Counted from the first letter of the stretch, positions 14,210 to 22,116 are shown. The stretch is DNA of 45,810 nt from Berkelbacteria bacterium GW2011_GWA2_35_9 (GCA_000991185.1 LBRB01000005.1:1-45810), one strand, 5' to 3'. Made by a program: numbers and translations. The notes: generated by a model not told the origin, from the sequence alone.

Positions 14210-15151
14210 TTATGGTTTAGTAAGCTTAACTTGTATTGTTCCAGCACCAAGCGGAGCTAGTTGGGAAAAAGCGTCGGGTGAAAGATCGATAATTGCATTA
14301 GACTGAATTCCGGGACCGACAATTTTAACCATCACCTGTTTACCATTTGAAATGTTAGTCACTAAAACCATAGTTCCACGAGGCAATGTGTTATGTGCCG
14401 CACTCATAGCTGGAGCACTATACCAAGTTGCTTTTCCAACTCCGTATACCACCTCTTTTGTACCGTAATAAATTATTTCCTCAACCGCCTCTTTGGTTGT
14501 CTCAGTTTTAATTAGTTTACGGCTTTTTTCAATTCCGTTTTCCCGAGTTACTTCATAAGTTAATTTTTTCTCGCCATTTTGTCCTTTTTGAGTGACTTTT
14601 TCTTCGCCTTTCCACATTTCCGGATCCTCTTTTCTGATAGTTGTGTAAGCAATTTTTTCTTTTTCATCAATATTTGTTTTTTCAACTCTAATTATCTCTA
14701 TCTCGAGACCAGCATCAATTTCATGTGCTAAAACCGGGTCGATTTTGTCTAACCCCCCAAGCTCAATCGATTTTTCCTTTAAAAATTCATCAACGTTTTT
14801 TGCAAAAGTTCGATGTTCTCTTGAATATTTTGCGTCAAGAACGGTAACATTTAAAGATCGTTTAATCGAAATTTTTGCGCCTAACCCCAATCCTAAATCA
14901 GGAAAAATCGTAATTTTATCTTGTGGATAAATTGTTAATTCATTTTTCTTAACAAAATCTTTAAAATTATTAATTGATGAATCGGCAAAGTAATTTTCGA
15001 TTTTGATCCGTGAATCTTCTTTATCTTGCTCAGCTTTGGCTACACTGACACCTAAAACTTGTCCTTCAGTATTACTCTCTTCCGGGACAATATTGATAAC
15101 AAATACAAATAACACCGGTAATAAAACTAATGCCAATAATTTTTTCAACAT
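14210..15151 (-). CDS. Secreted G5/RlpA-like (double-psi beta-barrel) cell-wall protein
   Basis: 313 residues. A signal peptide or anchor (MLKKLLALVLLPVLFVFVI) is followed by an N-terminal region with DUF348-like repeats (ISIKRSLNVTVLDAKYSREHRTFAKNVDEFLKEKSI). Next comes a G5-like domain (EIIRVEKTNIDEKEKIAYTT through EVTRENGIEKSRKLIKTETT). The C-terminal 75 residues are an RlpA/3D-like double-psi beta-barrel: GKATWYSAPAMSAAHNTLPR, GTMVLVTNISNGKQVMVKIV and AIIDLSPDAFSQLAPL. This architecture resembles Rpf/YabE-type wall proteins, which bind or cleave peptidoglycan. The aspartate in IDLSPDAF is conserved in the barrel. The protein is probably outside the membrane and acts on the wall; catalysis is not established. 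Confidence 0.85.
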   Translation of the reverse strand: MLKKLLALVLLPVLFVFVINIVPEESNTEGQVLGVSVAKAEQDKEDSRIKIENYFADSSINNFKDFVKKNELTIYPQDKITIFPDLGLGLGAKISIKRSLNVTVLDAKYSREHRTFAKNVDEFLKEKSIELGGLDKIDPVLAHEIDAGLEIEIIRVEKTNIDEKEKIAYTTIRKEDPEMWKGEEKVTQKGQNGEKKLTYEVTRENGIEKSRKLIKTETTKEAVEEIIYYGTKEVVYGVGKATWYSAPAMSAAHNTLPRGTMVLVTNISNGKQVMVKIVGPGIQSNAIIDLSPDAFSQLAPLGAGTIQVKLTKP

Positions 15152-15170
15152 ATTCTTTATTATTTACTAA

Positions 15171-18100
15171 CTAGACAATAAATTCAACCGCTTCGCCGTC
15201 AAGATGTGAAATTTCATCAATAAATCGAGAACGGCTTTGATATTGAAACGATCCGAAAATAAAACGATTTCTGGAGTAGATTAAATAGAGACGGTTTTTG
15301 GCTCTTGTCATACCGACATAACACAACCGTCGCTCTTCTTCTAACTCACTTTCATCCTGTAAACTTCGACCATGAGGCAATAGCCCTTCTTCAAGACCGA
15401 CGACAAAAACCGTCTCGAATTCCAATCCCTTGGCTGAATGTAAAGTCATTAAAGTAACTGCTTGATCGTCGCTATTAATTTTGTCTGTGTCCTGGACCAA
15501 CGCCACTTTTTCTAAAAATCCATCAATTGTTTGGTATTGGCTAGCAACAGTTTTTAACTCTAAAATATTTTCCAAACGACTTTCATTTTCAATCGTTCCA
15601 TCGTCGAGCCATTTTTTATAACCGGTTTTATACATAATTAAATCAATTATTTCCGCCGGTGTTTTAAACTCGATTTTTTCTCGCATACCATCAATCATCT
15701 TCAAAAAATCTTGCACCTTGATTGGTATTTTTTCATTTTGAATTTTAAATTGTGATTTTGAATTTTGCATTTTGAATTTTGCATTCGAAAAACTTTCATA
15801 AGTTTTTCGTCCTATTCCTCTTGTCGGTGTATTGATTATTCTCTCCATTGACACGCTATCATTTGGGTTAACTAAATATCTTAAATAAGCAATTATATCT
15901 TTAACTTCTTTCCGTTCATAAAATCTAATTCCACCAATTAAACGGTACAAAATATTGGCTTTTATTAATCCTTCTTCCAAACTTCGGGATTGAGCATTAG
16001 TACGGTATAAAATTACAATCTCGTTCAGTTTTTGTTGCAAGGCTTTTATCTCACGAATTATAAAATCGATCTCTTCATTTTCGTCTTCAACTTCAAGCAC
16101 CGTAACTGGTAAGTTAGATTTTATTTCAGTCCACAATTTTTTTTCACTGCGAACTCGATTATTTTTTATCAATGCTTGAGCGCCGGTTAAAATATTTTCT
16201 GTCGAGCGATAATTTTGTTCAAGCTTAAAAGTTTTAGCATTCGGATAATCCCGCTCAAAATTCAAAATATTGCGAAAATTTGCGCCTCGCCACGAGTAAA
16301 TTGAATTATGCACTACCACTCCATTCGCTACATAATTATGTAACTTATCTATTTCTAAATCATAAACAAAACCTTGATAATCGATCATTTTAATATCAAC
16401 AATTTCGTCTTCAACAATATTATTATTTTCAATAATCGCAATTTTCATTGATTTTCGAAGATGAGACGCCGGTGTAAAATGCATTCTTTTGCCCTCAACC
16501 AAACAAGCAGTTTTAACTATATTAAAACCTCCTCTGATGCTCGATACTATTTTATTTAATATAATTTCGATTTCACCATAGTCAAGCCTCGTTATTTCCG
16601 TTCGCCAGTCGGATGATTTTCCTTTTCTCGTCATAATTCCTAATTTTTCAATATGTGATTTTAATTCAATATCGCTAGAATTGATTGATAAACGACTCAT
16701 CCCCCAAGGATTGAGAATGCTCTTTCTGCGATCATCAAACAATGCCAACCTTATATTTATCCTCTTGGTGCTATTTCGAATAGTAGCTTGTGGTGTCCAG
16801 TGTGAATATTCTTCAAATAAATATTGATCTGCCATTAATATCTTGGCTTTTTCAACAGTATCGATATTTTTATAAAGGTCGTCTATTTGTTTCTGATCCA
16901 TTATTGTACTTCTTCCTGCTGTAAAAAATATTACTGTCGGTATTCCATATTTAAACGCAAAAAATGATTCCCAATAAATTGCTTCCGCTGAACCATCACA
17001 AACCCTCAATATCCACATTTTATCTGCCTTTTCTTGATTGCCTCTGACTAGTAATCCATTTTGTGGTTTATGTTTTGTTATTCTTGTCCCTTTTGCAATA
17101 CCGACCCTAAATCCTTTATCCTTCCTAAACATTAAATAGACATAAAATATATTTGAATTAATCCCTAATCTTGAAAATACAATATGATTTGGAGTTAATA
17201 ATAATATTTTATTTTTTTTAGTTTTTACCCTAATTAATTTTCCTTTATATGAATATTTTTTTATTTTTTCAATTCCCTTAAAGACTGAACTACCATTGCC
17301 GGAAGCAACTCGAATATTATCTTTCAGTGTAATATTGCAAATATTCTTTAATCCTTTTTGAGTTATTAATTTTGTTAATGGATGGAAGCATTGAAAATCG
17401 TCTCCGACGACGCAGATGTTTTTTGTCTTTTGGCTTAGTAATTTTATTAGCTGATATTGCGGTTCGTTAGTATCTTGATACTCATCAACCATAATGTATT
17501 GAAACTGGTTTTGATAACGATCCAATATTTCCTGAGTGGTTTTAAAAAGCTTAACCACATTGATTAATAAATCATCAAAATCCATGGCGTTATTTTCAAC
17601 CAATCTTTTTTCATAGAGCGTATAAATTTCTGAAATAATTCGAGTAAAATAATCATTTGCAATTTTTTTATATCCAGCACTATCGATCAGTTCAGATTTT
17701 GCGGATGAAATTAATGCCGAGACTAAACCAGGATTAAATTTTTTTGGATCGTATTTGAGATCTTTGACAATTCTTTTAATTAACTGCTTTTGATCATCGC
17801 TATCATAAATTGAGAAATTATTGGTATATTTTAACAACGATTGATCGACTTCTCGACGCAAAATCTTAGCACAAATCGAATGAAAAGTCCCAGCCCATGG
17901 CAATTTATTATTTTGATATTTGGAATTTGAATTTTGTTTAATATTTGAAATTTGAATTTTGGAATTTGAGATGATTAAAAGATTTTCGATTCTTTTAATC
18001 ATCTCTTGCGCTGCTTTATTGGTAAAAGTGACCGCTAAAATCCGAAATGGGCTGACTTTTTTTTCTAAAATCAGATAGGCGAGTCGATGAGTCAAAGTTT

Positions 18101-18206
18101 TTGTTTTCCCACTTCCAGCACCAGCAAAAATCAAAACCGGTCCTTCAGTCTGAAGCACCGCATTTGCTTGTTCTTTATTAAGCCCGTCTAGTATTGAAAT
18201 CGACAT
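15171..18206 (-). CDS. uvrD: UvrD/PcrA/Rep-type superfamily 1 DNA helicase with an intein
   Basis: 1011-residue precursor: a 3'-5' SF1A helicase of 649 residues interrupted by a 362-residue intein. Helicase motifs: Walker A FAGAGSGKT (Lys34), TFTNKAAQEM, AGTFHSICAKIL, Walker B MVDEYQDTNEPQYQL, motif III VVGDDFQ joined after splicing to SIYSWRGAN, motif IV NYRSTENIL, motif V LMTLHSAKGLEFETVFVVGL and motif VI EERRLCYVGMTRAKNRLYL. The C-terminal Tudor-like tail of PcrA is missing, as in shorter homologues. Because the intein interrupts motif III between Gln272 and Ser635, splicing is required for activity. Two repeat-encoded, F/K/Q/N/S-rich insertions lie in the helicase part (about 79-99 and 807-824). 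It probably acts in DNA repair and replication. The transcript appears leaderless. Confidence 0.94.
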   Translation of the reverse strand: MSISILDGLNKEQANAVLQTEGPVLIFAGAGSGKTKTLTHRLAYLILEKKVSPFRILAVTFTNKAAQEMIKRIENLLIISNSKIQISNIKQNSNSKYQNNKLPWAGTFHSICAKILRREVDQSLLKYTNNFSIYDSDDQKQLIKRIVKDLKYDPKKFNPGLVSALISSAKSELIDSAGYKKIANDYFTRIISEIYTLYEKRLVENNAMDFDDLLINVVKLFKTTQEILDRYQNQFQYIMVDEYQDTNEPQYQLIKLLSQKTKNICVVGDDFQCFHPLTKLITQKGLKNICNITLKDNIRVASGNGSSVFKGIEKIKKYSYKGKLIRVKTKKNKILLLTPNHIVFSRLGINSNIFYVYLMFRKDKGFRVGIAKGTRITKHKPQNGLLVRGNQEKADKMWILRVCDGSAEAIYWESFFAFKYGIPTVIFFTAGRSTIMDQKQIDDLYKNIDTVEKAKILMADQYLFEEYSHWTPQATIRNSTKRINIRLALFDDRRKSILNPWGMSRLSINSSDIELKSHIEKLGIMTRKGKSSDWRTEITRLDYGEIEIILNKIVSSIRGGFNIVKTACLVEGKRMHFTPASHLRKSMKIAIIENNNIVEDEIVDIKMIDYQGFVYDLEIDKLHNYVANGVVVHNSIYSWRGANFRNILNFERDYPNAKTFKLEQNYRSTENILTGAQALIKNNRVRSEKKLWTEIKSNLPVTVLEVEDENEEIDFIIREIKALQQKLNEIVILYRTNAQSRSLEEGLIKANILYRLIGGIRFYERKEVKDIIAYLRYLVNPNDSVSMERIINTPTRGIGRKTYESFSNAKFKMQNSKSQFKIQNEKIPIKVQDFLKMIDGMREKIEFKTPAEIIDLIMYKTGYKKWLDDGTIENESRLENILELKTVASQYQTIDGFLEKVALVQDTDKINSDDQAVTLMTLHSAKGLEFETVFVVGLEEGLLPHGRSLQDESELEEERRLCYVGMTRAKNRLYLIYSRNRFIFGSFQYQSRSRFIDEISHLDGEAVEFIV
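15733..15786 (-). repeat. Heptamer-type array inside uvrD (3' insertion)
   Basis: GAATTTT-type units spaced by about 7-9 bp encode NAKFKMQNSKSQFKIQNEK in the UvrD 2B region. Neighbouring conserved motifs are intact and in frame. Confidence 0.7.
16305..17390 (-). other. Intein in UvrD motif III with embedded endonuclease-like domain
   Basis: Codons 273-634. Splicing block A starts with Cys1 (CFHPLTKLIT). Block B is LLLTPNHIVFS (63-73) with the conserved Thr/His. Block F is GFVYDLEIDKLHNYVANG (340-357), and block G ends VVVHN before extein Ser, the standard acyl-shift chemistry. Between about 80 and 300 lies an extra domain with no LAGLIDADG or HNH motif. It opens FYVYLMFRKDKGFRVGIAKG and continues with ADKMWILRV and AEAIYWESFFAFKYGIPT. 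The paired aromatic/Gly motifs followed by an Arg and a helix Glu (intein Glu141) resemble GIY-YIG nucleases; this is my inference. Similar domains occur in other UvrD inteins. Confidence 0.9.
17908..17970 (-). repeat. Heptamer-type array inside uvrD (5' insertion)
   Basis: Units of GAATTTT/GAAATTT type encode SNSKIQISNIKQNSNSKYQN between helicase motifs Ia and the AGTFHS region. The insertion is a multiple of three and keeps the frame. Confidence 0.7.
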
Positions 18207-18212
18207 AGAATT

Positions 18213-18218
18213 AGTATA
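18213..18218 (-). promoter_or_regulatory. -10 box of uvrD (leaderless)
   Basis: TATACT on the minus strand ends 6 nt before the uvrD ATG at 18206, so transcription should start at or next to the start codon. No good -35 is visible. Confidence 0.4.
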
Positions 18219-18260
18219 ACACTCAAAATTTGTAATTAATAATTAATATCTCAGAATTAA

Positions 18261-18309
18261 GTCCCGACGATTAATAAATGTCGGGATCCCGATCGAAGCA
18301 TCGGGAAAT
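18261..18309. repeat. Short palindromic repeat, intergenic copy of the metG insertion
   Basis: TCCCGACG ... TGTCGGGATCCCGATCGAAG and CATCGGGAAAT form nested inverted repeats. The section from about 18278 matches the in-gene copy at 11086-11123. It lies in the 230-bp gap between uvrD and rsmH together with an AATTAATATCTCAGAATTAA motif and the longer element at 18339-18428. Confidence 0.65.
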
Positions 18310-18338
18310 CTAATTTAAAATTAATAATCATTGTTTTA

Positions 18339-18428
18339 TGTCATCCTCGAGCCGGTGTGAGTATATCGAACACCGACATCGGGTATCCAGTGATTAATAC
18401 TGGATTCCGGATCAAGTCCGGGATGACA
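18339..18428. repeat. Dispersed palindromic repeat, copy A (about 90 bp)
   Basis: Starts TGTCATCCTCGAGCC and ends CCGGGATGACA. The ends are inverted repeats, and the middle holds ATCCAGTG...TACTGGAT, so the whole unit can fold into a long hairpin. Copy B at 29181-29277 has the same order of segments. Confidence 0.75.
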
Positions 18429-18436
18429 CAGGGATC

Positions 18437-19330
18437 TTAATTCTTAACTTTATTTATCACCCTCAACTTAGCACTCCGTGCTCGTGGGTTTTGAGCAATT
18501 TCTTCCGCACTTGGTGTAATTAATTTTTCGCCTAAATATTCAAACTCACCACTTTCAACCAGTTTTCTAAAATAATTTTTAACTAAACGATCTTCAAGCG
18601 AATGAAAAGAAATTATTGCCACAATCCCGCCGGGATTAAGAATGTTTTTTATCGATTTTAGAAAATTTTCTAAATTTTTCAATTCATTGTTAACTTCAAT
18701 TCGCAATGCTTGAAAAACCAATGTGGCTGGATTAATCTTGCCTTTTCGAGTTTGGTAATTTTGTTCCAATATTTTTTTCAACTCAAGCGCCGTTTTGATC
18801 GGTCTGGCTTCAACTATTTTCTTTGCCAAACTGAATGCGCCTCTAATTTCTCCATATTTGGCTAAAATATTTCCCAACTCTTTTTCGGAATAATGGTTGA
18901 CAACGCTTCGAGCAGTCAAATTTTGCGATTCATCAAATCGCATATCCAGTTTTTCTGCATTAAACGAAAAACCTCTTTCAAGATCACCAAACTGAGCAGA
19001 ATTAACACCTAAATCCAACAATATTCCATCTGCGCCTGTTAATTGATAATTTTTTAAAACTAAATACAATTCAGCATAATTTTCTTTTTTTAGATAAATT
19101 TCACATTTAGTTTTATTTTTTTTAATATTTTCCAACGCCAAAGTCAACATTTTTAAATCTTGATCAATCCCAATAATTATGACTTTCTTTTTTTGTCTAT
19201 CAAAAGTTTTTGCCAATTCGATTGTATGCCCCGCTAATCCAACTGTTCCATCTACAAAAACCGACTTATCGGACAGATGTTTGCTAAATATTTGGCTAAT
19301 TTCTTTGGCTAATACTGGCAAGTGTTGCAT
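18437..19330 (-). CDS. rsmH: 16S rRNA (cytosine-1402-N4) methyltransferase RsmH/MraW
   Basis: 297-residue SAM-dependent enzyme that N4-methylates C1402 in the 16S rRNA decoding centre. The start MQHLPVLAKEI is typical. Motifs: FVDGTVGLAGHTIELA (motif I), IGIDQDLKML, DGILLDLGVNSAQFGDLERGFSF (the LDLGVSSxQ signature with Asn in place of the usual Ser), LDMRFD, RIEVNNELKNLENFL, GGIVAIISFHSLEDRLVKNYF and the C-terminal NPRARSAKLRVI. Complete and of normal length. In many bacteria it heads the division/cell-wall cluster; here no mraZ or fts genes follow, so the cluster is broken. It is divergently arranged with the DUF2207 gene. Confidence 0.95.
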   Translation of the reverse strand: MQHLPVLAKEISQIFSKHLSDKSVFVDGTVGLAGHTIELAKTFDRQKKKVIIIGIDQDLKMLTLALENIKKNKTKCEIYLKKENYAELYLVLKNYQLTGADGILLDLGVNSAQFGDLERGFSFNAEKLDMRFDESQNLTARSVVNHYSEKELGNILAKYGEIRGAFSLAKKIVEARPIKTALELKKILEQNYQTRKGKINPATLVFQALRIEVNNELKNLENFLKSIKNILNPGGIVAIISFHSLEDRLVKNYFRKLVESGEFEYLGEKLITPSAEEIAQNPRARSAKLRVINKVKN

Positions 19331-19406
19331 ATTACTTTAGTTTATCTTAATTCAGAATGGGTGTAAAATTAAGTAAGACATTAGACATTAGATTTAAGAC
19401 ATTAGA

Positions 19407-20387
19407 ATGAATAAAGAATTTAGAATAAAGATACCATATATTACAAATTTAATTTTATCTGTATCTTTGATTTTTGCTCTTTTATCTTTTATTTCACCAG
19501 ATATAATCTCGGCACGAGATTTTTCTGGCGAGTGGTATGTGAAAAATCTTGAAAGCGAGATAATCGTTAACAAAGATTCATCTTTGAACATCACCGAAAA
19601 AATCACCGCCGATTGTCCGCAATGTTTTGACAAGCACGGAATTTTTCGAACTCTCGCTACTTACTATATAACCGATAATAATAAAAAAATTAATTTGCCG
19701 ATCAAGCTGGAATCGATTACTGATTTTAAAGGCAAATCACATAAATTTGAAGCCAGCAAAGATCCATTTTCGAAAAATATTACTTGGAAAATAGGCGACG
19801 CTGGCAAAACCGTCAGTGGAGAAAATTATTATCAAATTAAATACAAAGTAAAAAATGCTGTTCGCTCAAATAATGATTTTGACGAACTGTATTGGAATGT
19901 TGTCGGAACTAGTTGGGATATTGAGATTGAAAATTCGCAAACTAAAATAATATTTCCTAACGGCATTGATCAATTAACAACTAAAATTAATCTATATTCC
20001 GGCGCTCTGCTTGAAAAAAGTAATCTTTTTGCCAATTATGAATGGGATAAAAATAGTTTAATAATTAATCAAACCCAAACCCTACCAGCCTACACCGGCA
20101 TCACCGCATCAATTACTTTTCCAAAGAATATTGTTCAGCCCTATACCCCAAGTTGGTGGGAAACAAATCAAAATAATTTTTGGTACTTTTTGCCAATAAT
20201 CGTTTTTATAATCTGTTTTTCTCTCTGGAAAAAATACGGTATTGACCCAAAAATTCGGGCTGGTCGAGTGCCAGAATTTGGACCACCCAACAATTTTAGC
20301 CCTTTATATTTAGGACTAATTCAATCCGGCTGGAGCGTTGACAACCGCTCCATTACCGCTGAAATAATCAAGGACAAAACGAACTAA
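19407..20387 (+). CDS. DUF2207 membrane protein, N-terminal part of a split gene
   Basis: 326 residues. Residues about 12-32 form a signal segment, followed by the DUF2207 beta-rich extracytoplasmic domain (LESEIIVNKDSSLNITEKIT, CFDKHGIFRTL, ELYWNVVGTSWDIEI, TASITFPKN) and a membrane helix near 270-290 (FWYFLPIIVFIICFSLW). It then runs KKYGIDPKI, EFGPPNNFSPLYLGLIQSGW and DNRSITAEII. Normal DUF2207 proteins continue here into a cytoplasmic winged-helix-like stretch, but this frame ends with KDKTN and TAA. The remainder of the family lies in another frame from 20396. The gene appears broken by a small deletion plus frameshift. The N-terminal codons derive from a repeat-like AATAAAGAATTTAGAATAAAG stretch. 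Function of the family is unknown. Confidence 0.8.
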   Translation: MNKEFRIKIPYITNLILSVSLIFALLSFISPDIISARDFSGEWYVKNLESEIIVNKDSSLNITEKITADCPQCFDKHGIFRTLATYYITDNNKKINLPIKLESITDFKGKSHKFEASKDPFSKNITWKIGDAGKTVSGENYYQIKYKVKNAVRSNNDFDELYWNVVGTSWDIEIENSQTKIIFPNGIDQLTTKINLYSGALLEKSNLFANYEWDKNSLIINQTQTLPAYTGITASITFPKNIVQPYTPSWWETNQNNFWYFLPIIVFIICFSLWKKYGIDPKIRAGRVPEFGPPNNFSPLYLGLIQSGWSVDNRSITAEIIKDKTN

Positions 20388-20395
20388 TAAAAGCT

Positions 20396-21064
20396 TTGTT
20401 TAATAGATTAGAAAACAGGAATTCAGTTATTCTATCAAGCTTAAAAAATAAATTATACCTTGAAGTACCAAAAATTCTTGATGCGGTAAAAAATGATTTA
20501 GCTCAACAAAATTTGCTTAATCAACCAATAAATAGATATATTGCTGTGCCAATTTTGTTATCAATTTTCAGTTTTAGTTTGATTTTTATAGCTATTTTCA
20601 GTTTCGGGTCACTTTTGGGCATGGGAATGTCGATGGTTGCAATGCTTTTTTCAATCTGTTTCGCTATCTTAATGCCAAGACGAACCGAAAAAAGTGAACA
20701 AATGTTGTTTAAAATTCGTGGTTTTAAATACTATATGCAAACTGCCGAAAAGTTTCGTCAAAAATTTAATGAAAAAGAAAATATTTTAGAACGCTTTTTA
20801 CCTTACGCTGTATATTTTGGAATAACTGGTTTGTGGCTTAAAAAAATGAAAGATATTTACGGCGAGCAGTATGTGAATAATTATCTACCGGCGTGGTATG
20901 TTGGGAGTTCGATGAGTAATTTTAATATTGATAATTTTACAACCAGTTTAAACAGCGTTTCTTCGGCAGTGACTAGCGCATCCGCTTCGCCTTCCAGCTC
21001 TGGGTCAGGAGGAGGTGGATTTTCCGGTGGTGGCGGAGGCGGAGGGGGAGGCGGAGGTTGGTAA
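20396..21064 (+). CDS. DUF2207 membrane protein, C-terminal part of a split gene
   Basis: 222 residues from a TTG, although the family homology already begins a little upstream in this frame (GQNELIKALF, from about 20372). It has the cytoplasmic helical part (SSLKNKLYLEVPKILDAVKN), two membrane helices (about 51-90, AVPILLSIFSFSLIFIAIF and GMGMSMVAMLFSICFAIL), then GFKYYMQTAEKFRQKF, LPYAVYFGITGLWLKKM and the serine- then glycine-rich tail ending GGGGGGW, typical of DUF2207 C-termini. Compared with intact family members, roughly 30-45 residues between ITAEII and ELIKALF are missing. As a free-standing protein this part would lack its extracytoplasmic domain. Probably part of a pseudogene, unless the assembly dropped sequence. 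Confidence 0.75.
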   Translation: MFNRLENRNSVILSSLKNKLYLEVPKILDAVKNDLAQQNLLNQPINRYIAVPILLSIFSFSLIFIAIFSFGSLLGMGMSMVAMLFSICFAILMPRRTEKSEQMLFKIRGFKYYMQTAEKFRQKFNEKENILERFLPYAVYFGITGLWLKKMKDIYGEQYVNNYLPAWYVGSSMSNFNIDNFTTSLNSVSSAVTSASASPSSSGSGGGGFSGGGGGGGGGGGW

Positions 21065-21086
21065 AAATATAATATAAAGGAAAACA

Positions 21087-21968
21087 ATGAAAACATACTT
21101 ATGGATCGTGGTAATTATTTTGGTTTTAGGTTTAGTTGGGGGAGGAGTTTATGTATTTGGATTTCGTAGTAGAAATAGTGATAACAACCCTACGAATTTA
21201 GCTAGTGAACCTTCGAATGGGACAGTGACAAAATTTATCCAAGCAGATTTTATAGATTTGGATAAAATATTTTCCGTTTCTAAATTCCGCTCCGGTAGTG
21301 GACATGACTTTTCCGGCAATGGCGAGACATGCCGGAGTATGAAGCACTACTTTGCACCAAATTGGAGTCAAGCCGGTGAGAATTTACGTCAAGCAAATAA
21401 TGGAATGCCACCAGCACCAAATGGCACAAACGACATTAATATTTATAGTCCTGTGGACGGGACGATAACTGGAATTAAAACTGAGAAATCTCCGATTGGG
21501 GAACAAATTTACATTCAACCCGATTCGCAAAAAGATTATACAATCAGACTTTTTCATGTTTACAAAAACACGGGAATCGAAAAAGGATCTAAGCTTACAG
21601 CCGGACAAAAAATTGGTGTCATAGGTCAGTATTCAACAACTGATATCGCCGTTCAAAAAGGTCGTAACAATTTTATCTCATATTTTGATGTCATGCCGGA
21701 CAGCATTTTTGCCAAATATATCGCCCGTGGGATCAAAAGCAAAAACGAGTTAATTATTTCTAAAGCCGAGCGGGATGCTAATCCCTTGCAATGCAACGGT
21801 GAAAACTTTACCAAAAACTACGACAGCGACCCCAGCTTCGGCAACTATGTATTTTTAAGCGGTTACACCGGCGACACCGCTAGTCCGTCTAGTAATTCAT
21901 CAAATCCGTCCAGCCAAAACCCAGCAGAAACTGGAGGTAACGGTATTTCTCGTGAAGGTGGTGGTTAG
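21087..21968 (+). CDS. Membrane-anchored M23-like (LytM fold) protein, degenerate catalytic site
   Basis: 293 residues with an N-terminal anchor (YLWIVVIILVLGLVGGGVYVF). A beta-rich domain resembling the lysostaphin/M23 fold follows: GHDFSGNGETCRSMKHYF, INIYSPVDGTITGIK, IGEQIYIQPD, IRLFHVYKNTGIEKG, KLTAGQKIGVIG and TDIAVQKG. The SPVDGTI and HVY...G...AGQKIG pattern is the M23/biotin-like core. The HxxxD and HxH zinc ligands are only partly matched, so a non-catalytic binding role is possible. The C-terminus is a Ser/Pro/Asn/Gly-rich tail after CNGENFTKNYDSD. A good AAAGGAAAACA ribosome-binding region precedes the ATG, and the gene follows the DUF2207 gene by 22 bp in the same direction. Two conserved cysteines may form a disulfide. 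Confidence 0.7.
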   Translation: MKTYLWIVVIILVLGLVGGGVYVFGFRSRNSDNNPTNLASEPSNGTVTKFIQADFIDLDKIFSVSKFRSGSGHDFSGNGETCRSMKHYFAPNWSQAGENLRQANNGMPPAPNGTNDINIYSPVDGTITGIKTEKSPIGEQIYIQPDSQKDYTIRLFHVYKNTGIEKGSKLTAGQKIGVIGQYSTTDIAVQKGRNNFISYFDVMPDSIFAKYIARGIKSKNELIISKAERDANPLQCNGENFTKNYDSDPSFGNYVFLSGYTGDTASPSSNSSNPSSQNPAETGGNGISREGGG

Positions 21969-22013
21969 TAAATAAGAATTTAGAATAAAGCGTTAAGGTT
22001 GAAGAATAAAGGA

Positions 22014-22019
22014 TATAAT
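22014..22019 (+). promoter_or_regulatory. -10 box upstream of tRNA-Glu
   Basis: A perfect TATAAT lies 19 nt before the mature tRNA 5' end on the plus strand. The -35 region (CGTTAA/GTTAAG around 21991-21997) is poor. Confidence 0.45.
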
Positions 22020-22038
22020 GCTACAATAATTCAATCGT

Positions 22039-22114
22039 GGCGCCATCGTCTAGTGGACTAGGACATGAGATTCTCATTCTTAAAACCGGGGTTCAATTCC
22101 CCGTGGCGCTGCCA
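22039..22114 (+). tRNA. tRNA-Glu (anticodon CTC), CCA encoded
   Basis: A full cloverleaf can be drawn. The acceptor GGCGCCA pairs with TGGCGCT (one G-T pair). The D-stem is GTCT/GGAC with an AGTGGACTA loop. The anticodon stem TGAGA/TCTTA has loop TTCTCAT, giving CTC. There is a 4-nt variable loop, and the T-stem CGGGG/CCCCG has loop TTCAATT. The discriminator is G and CCA is encoded at 22112-22114. It is one of the substrate tRNA types of mnmA in this window, although MnmA acts on U34-bearing isoacceptors rather than on CTC. Confidence 0.95.
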
Positions 22115-22116
22115 AA

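Noticed and set aside
16305-17390. Group I intron or separate gene inside uvrD
   Set aside because: The insert is in frame on both sides with Cys1, block B TxxH and terminal HN+Ser, the hallmarks of an intein.
20881-21096. Proline-run protein on the minus strand opposite the DUF2207 glycine tail
   Set aside because: It is the antisense of the GGGGGG tail of a recognised family and has no features of its own.
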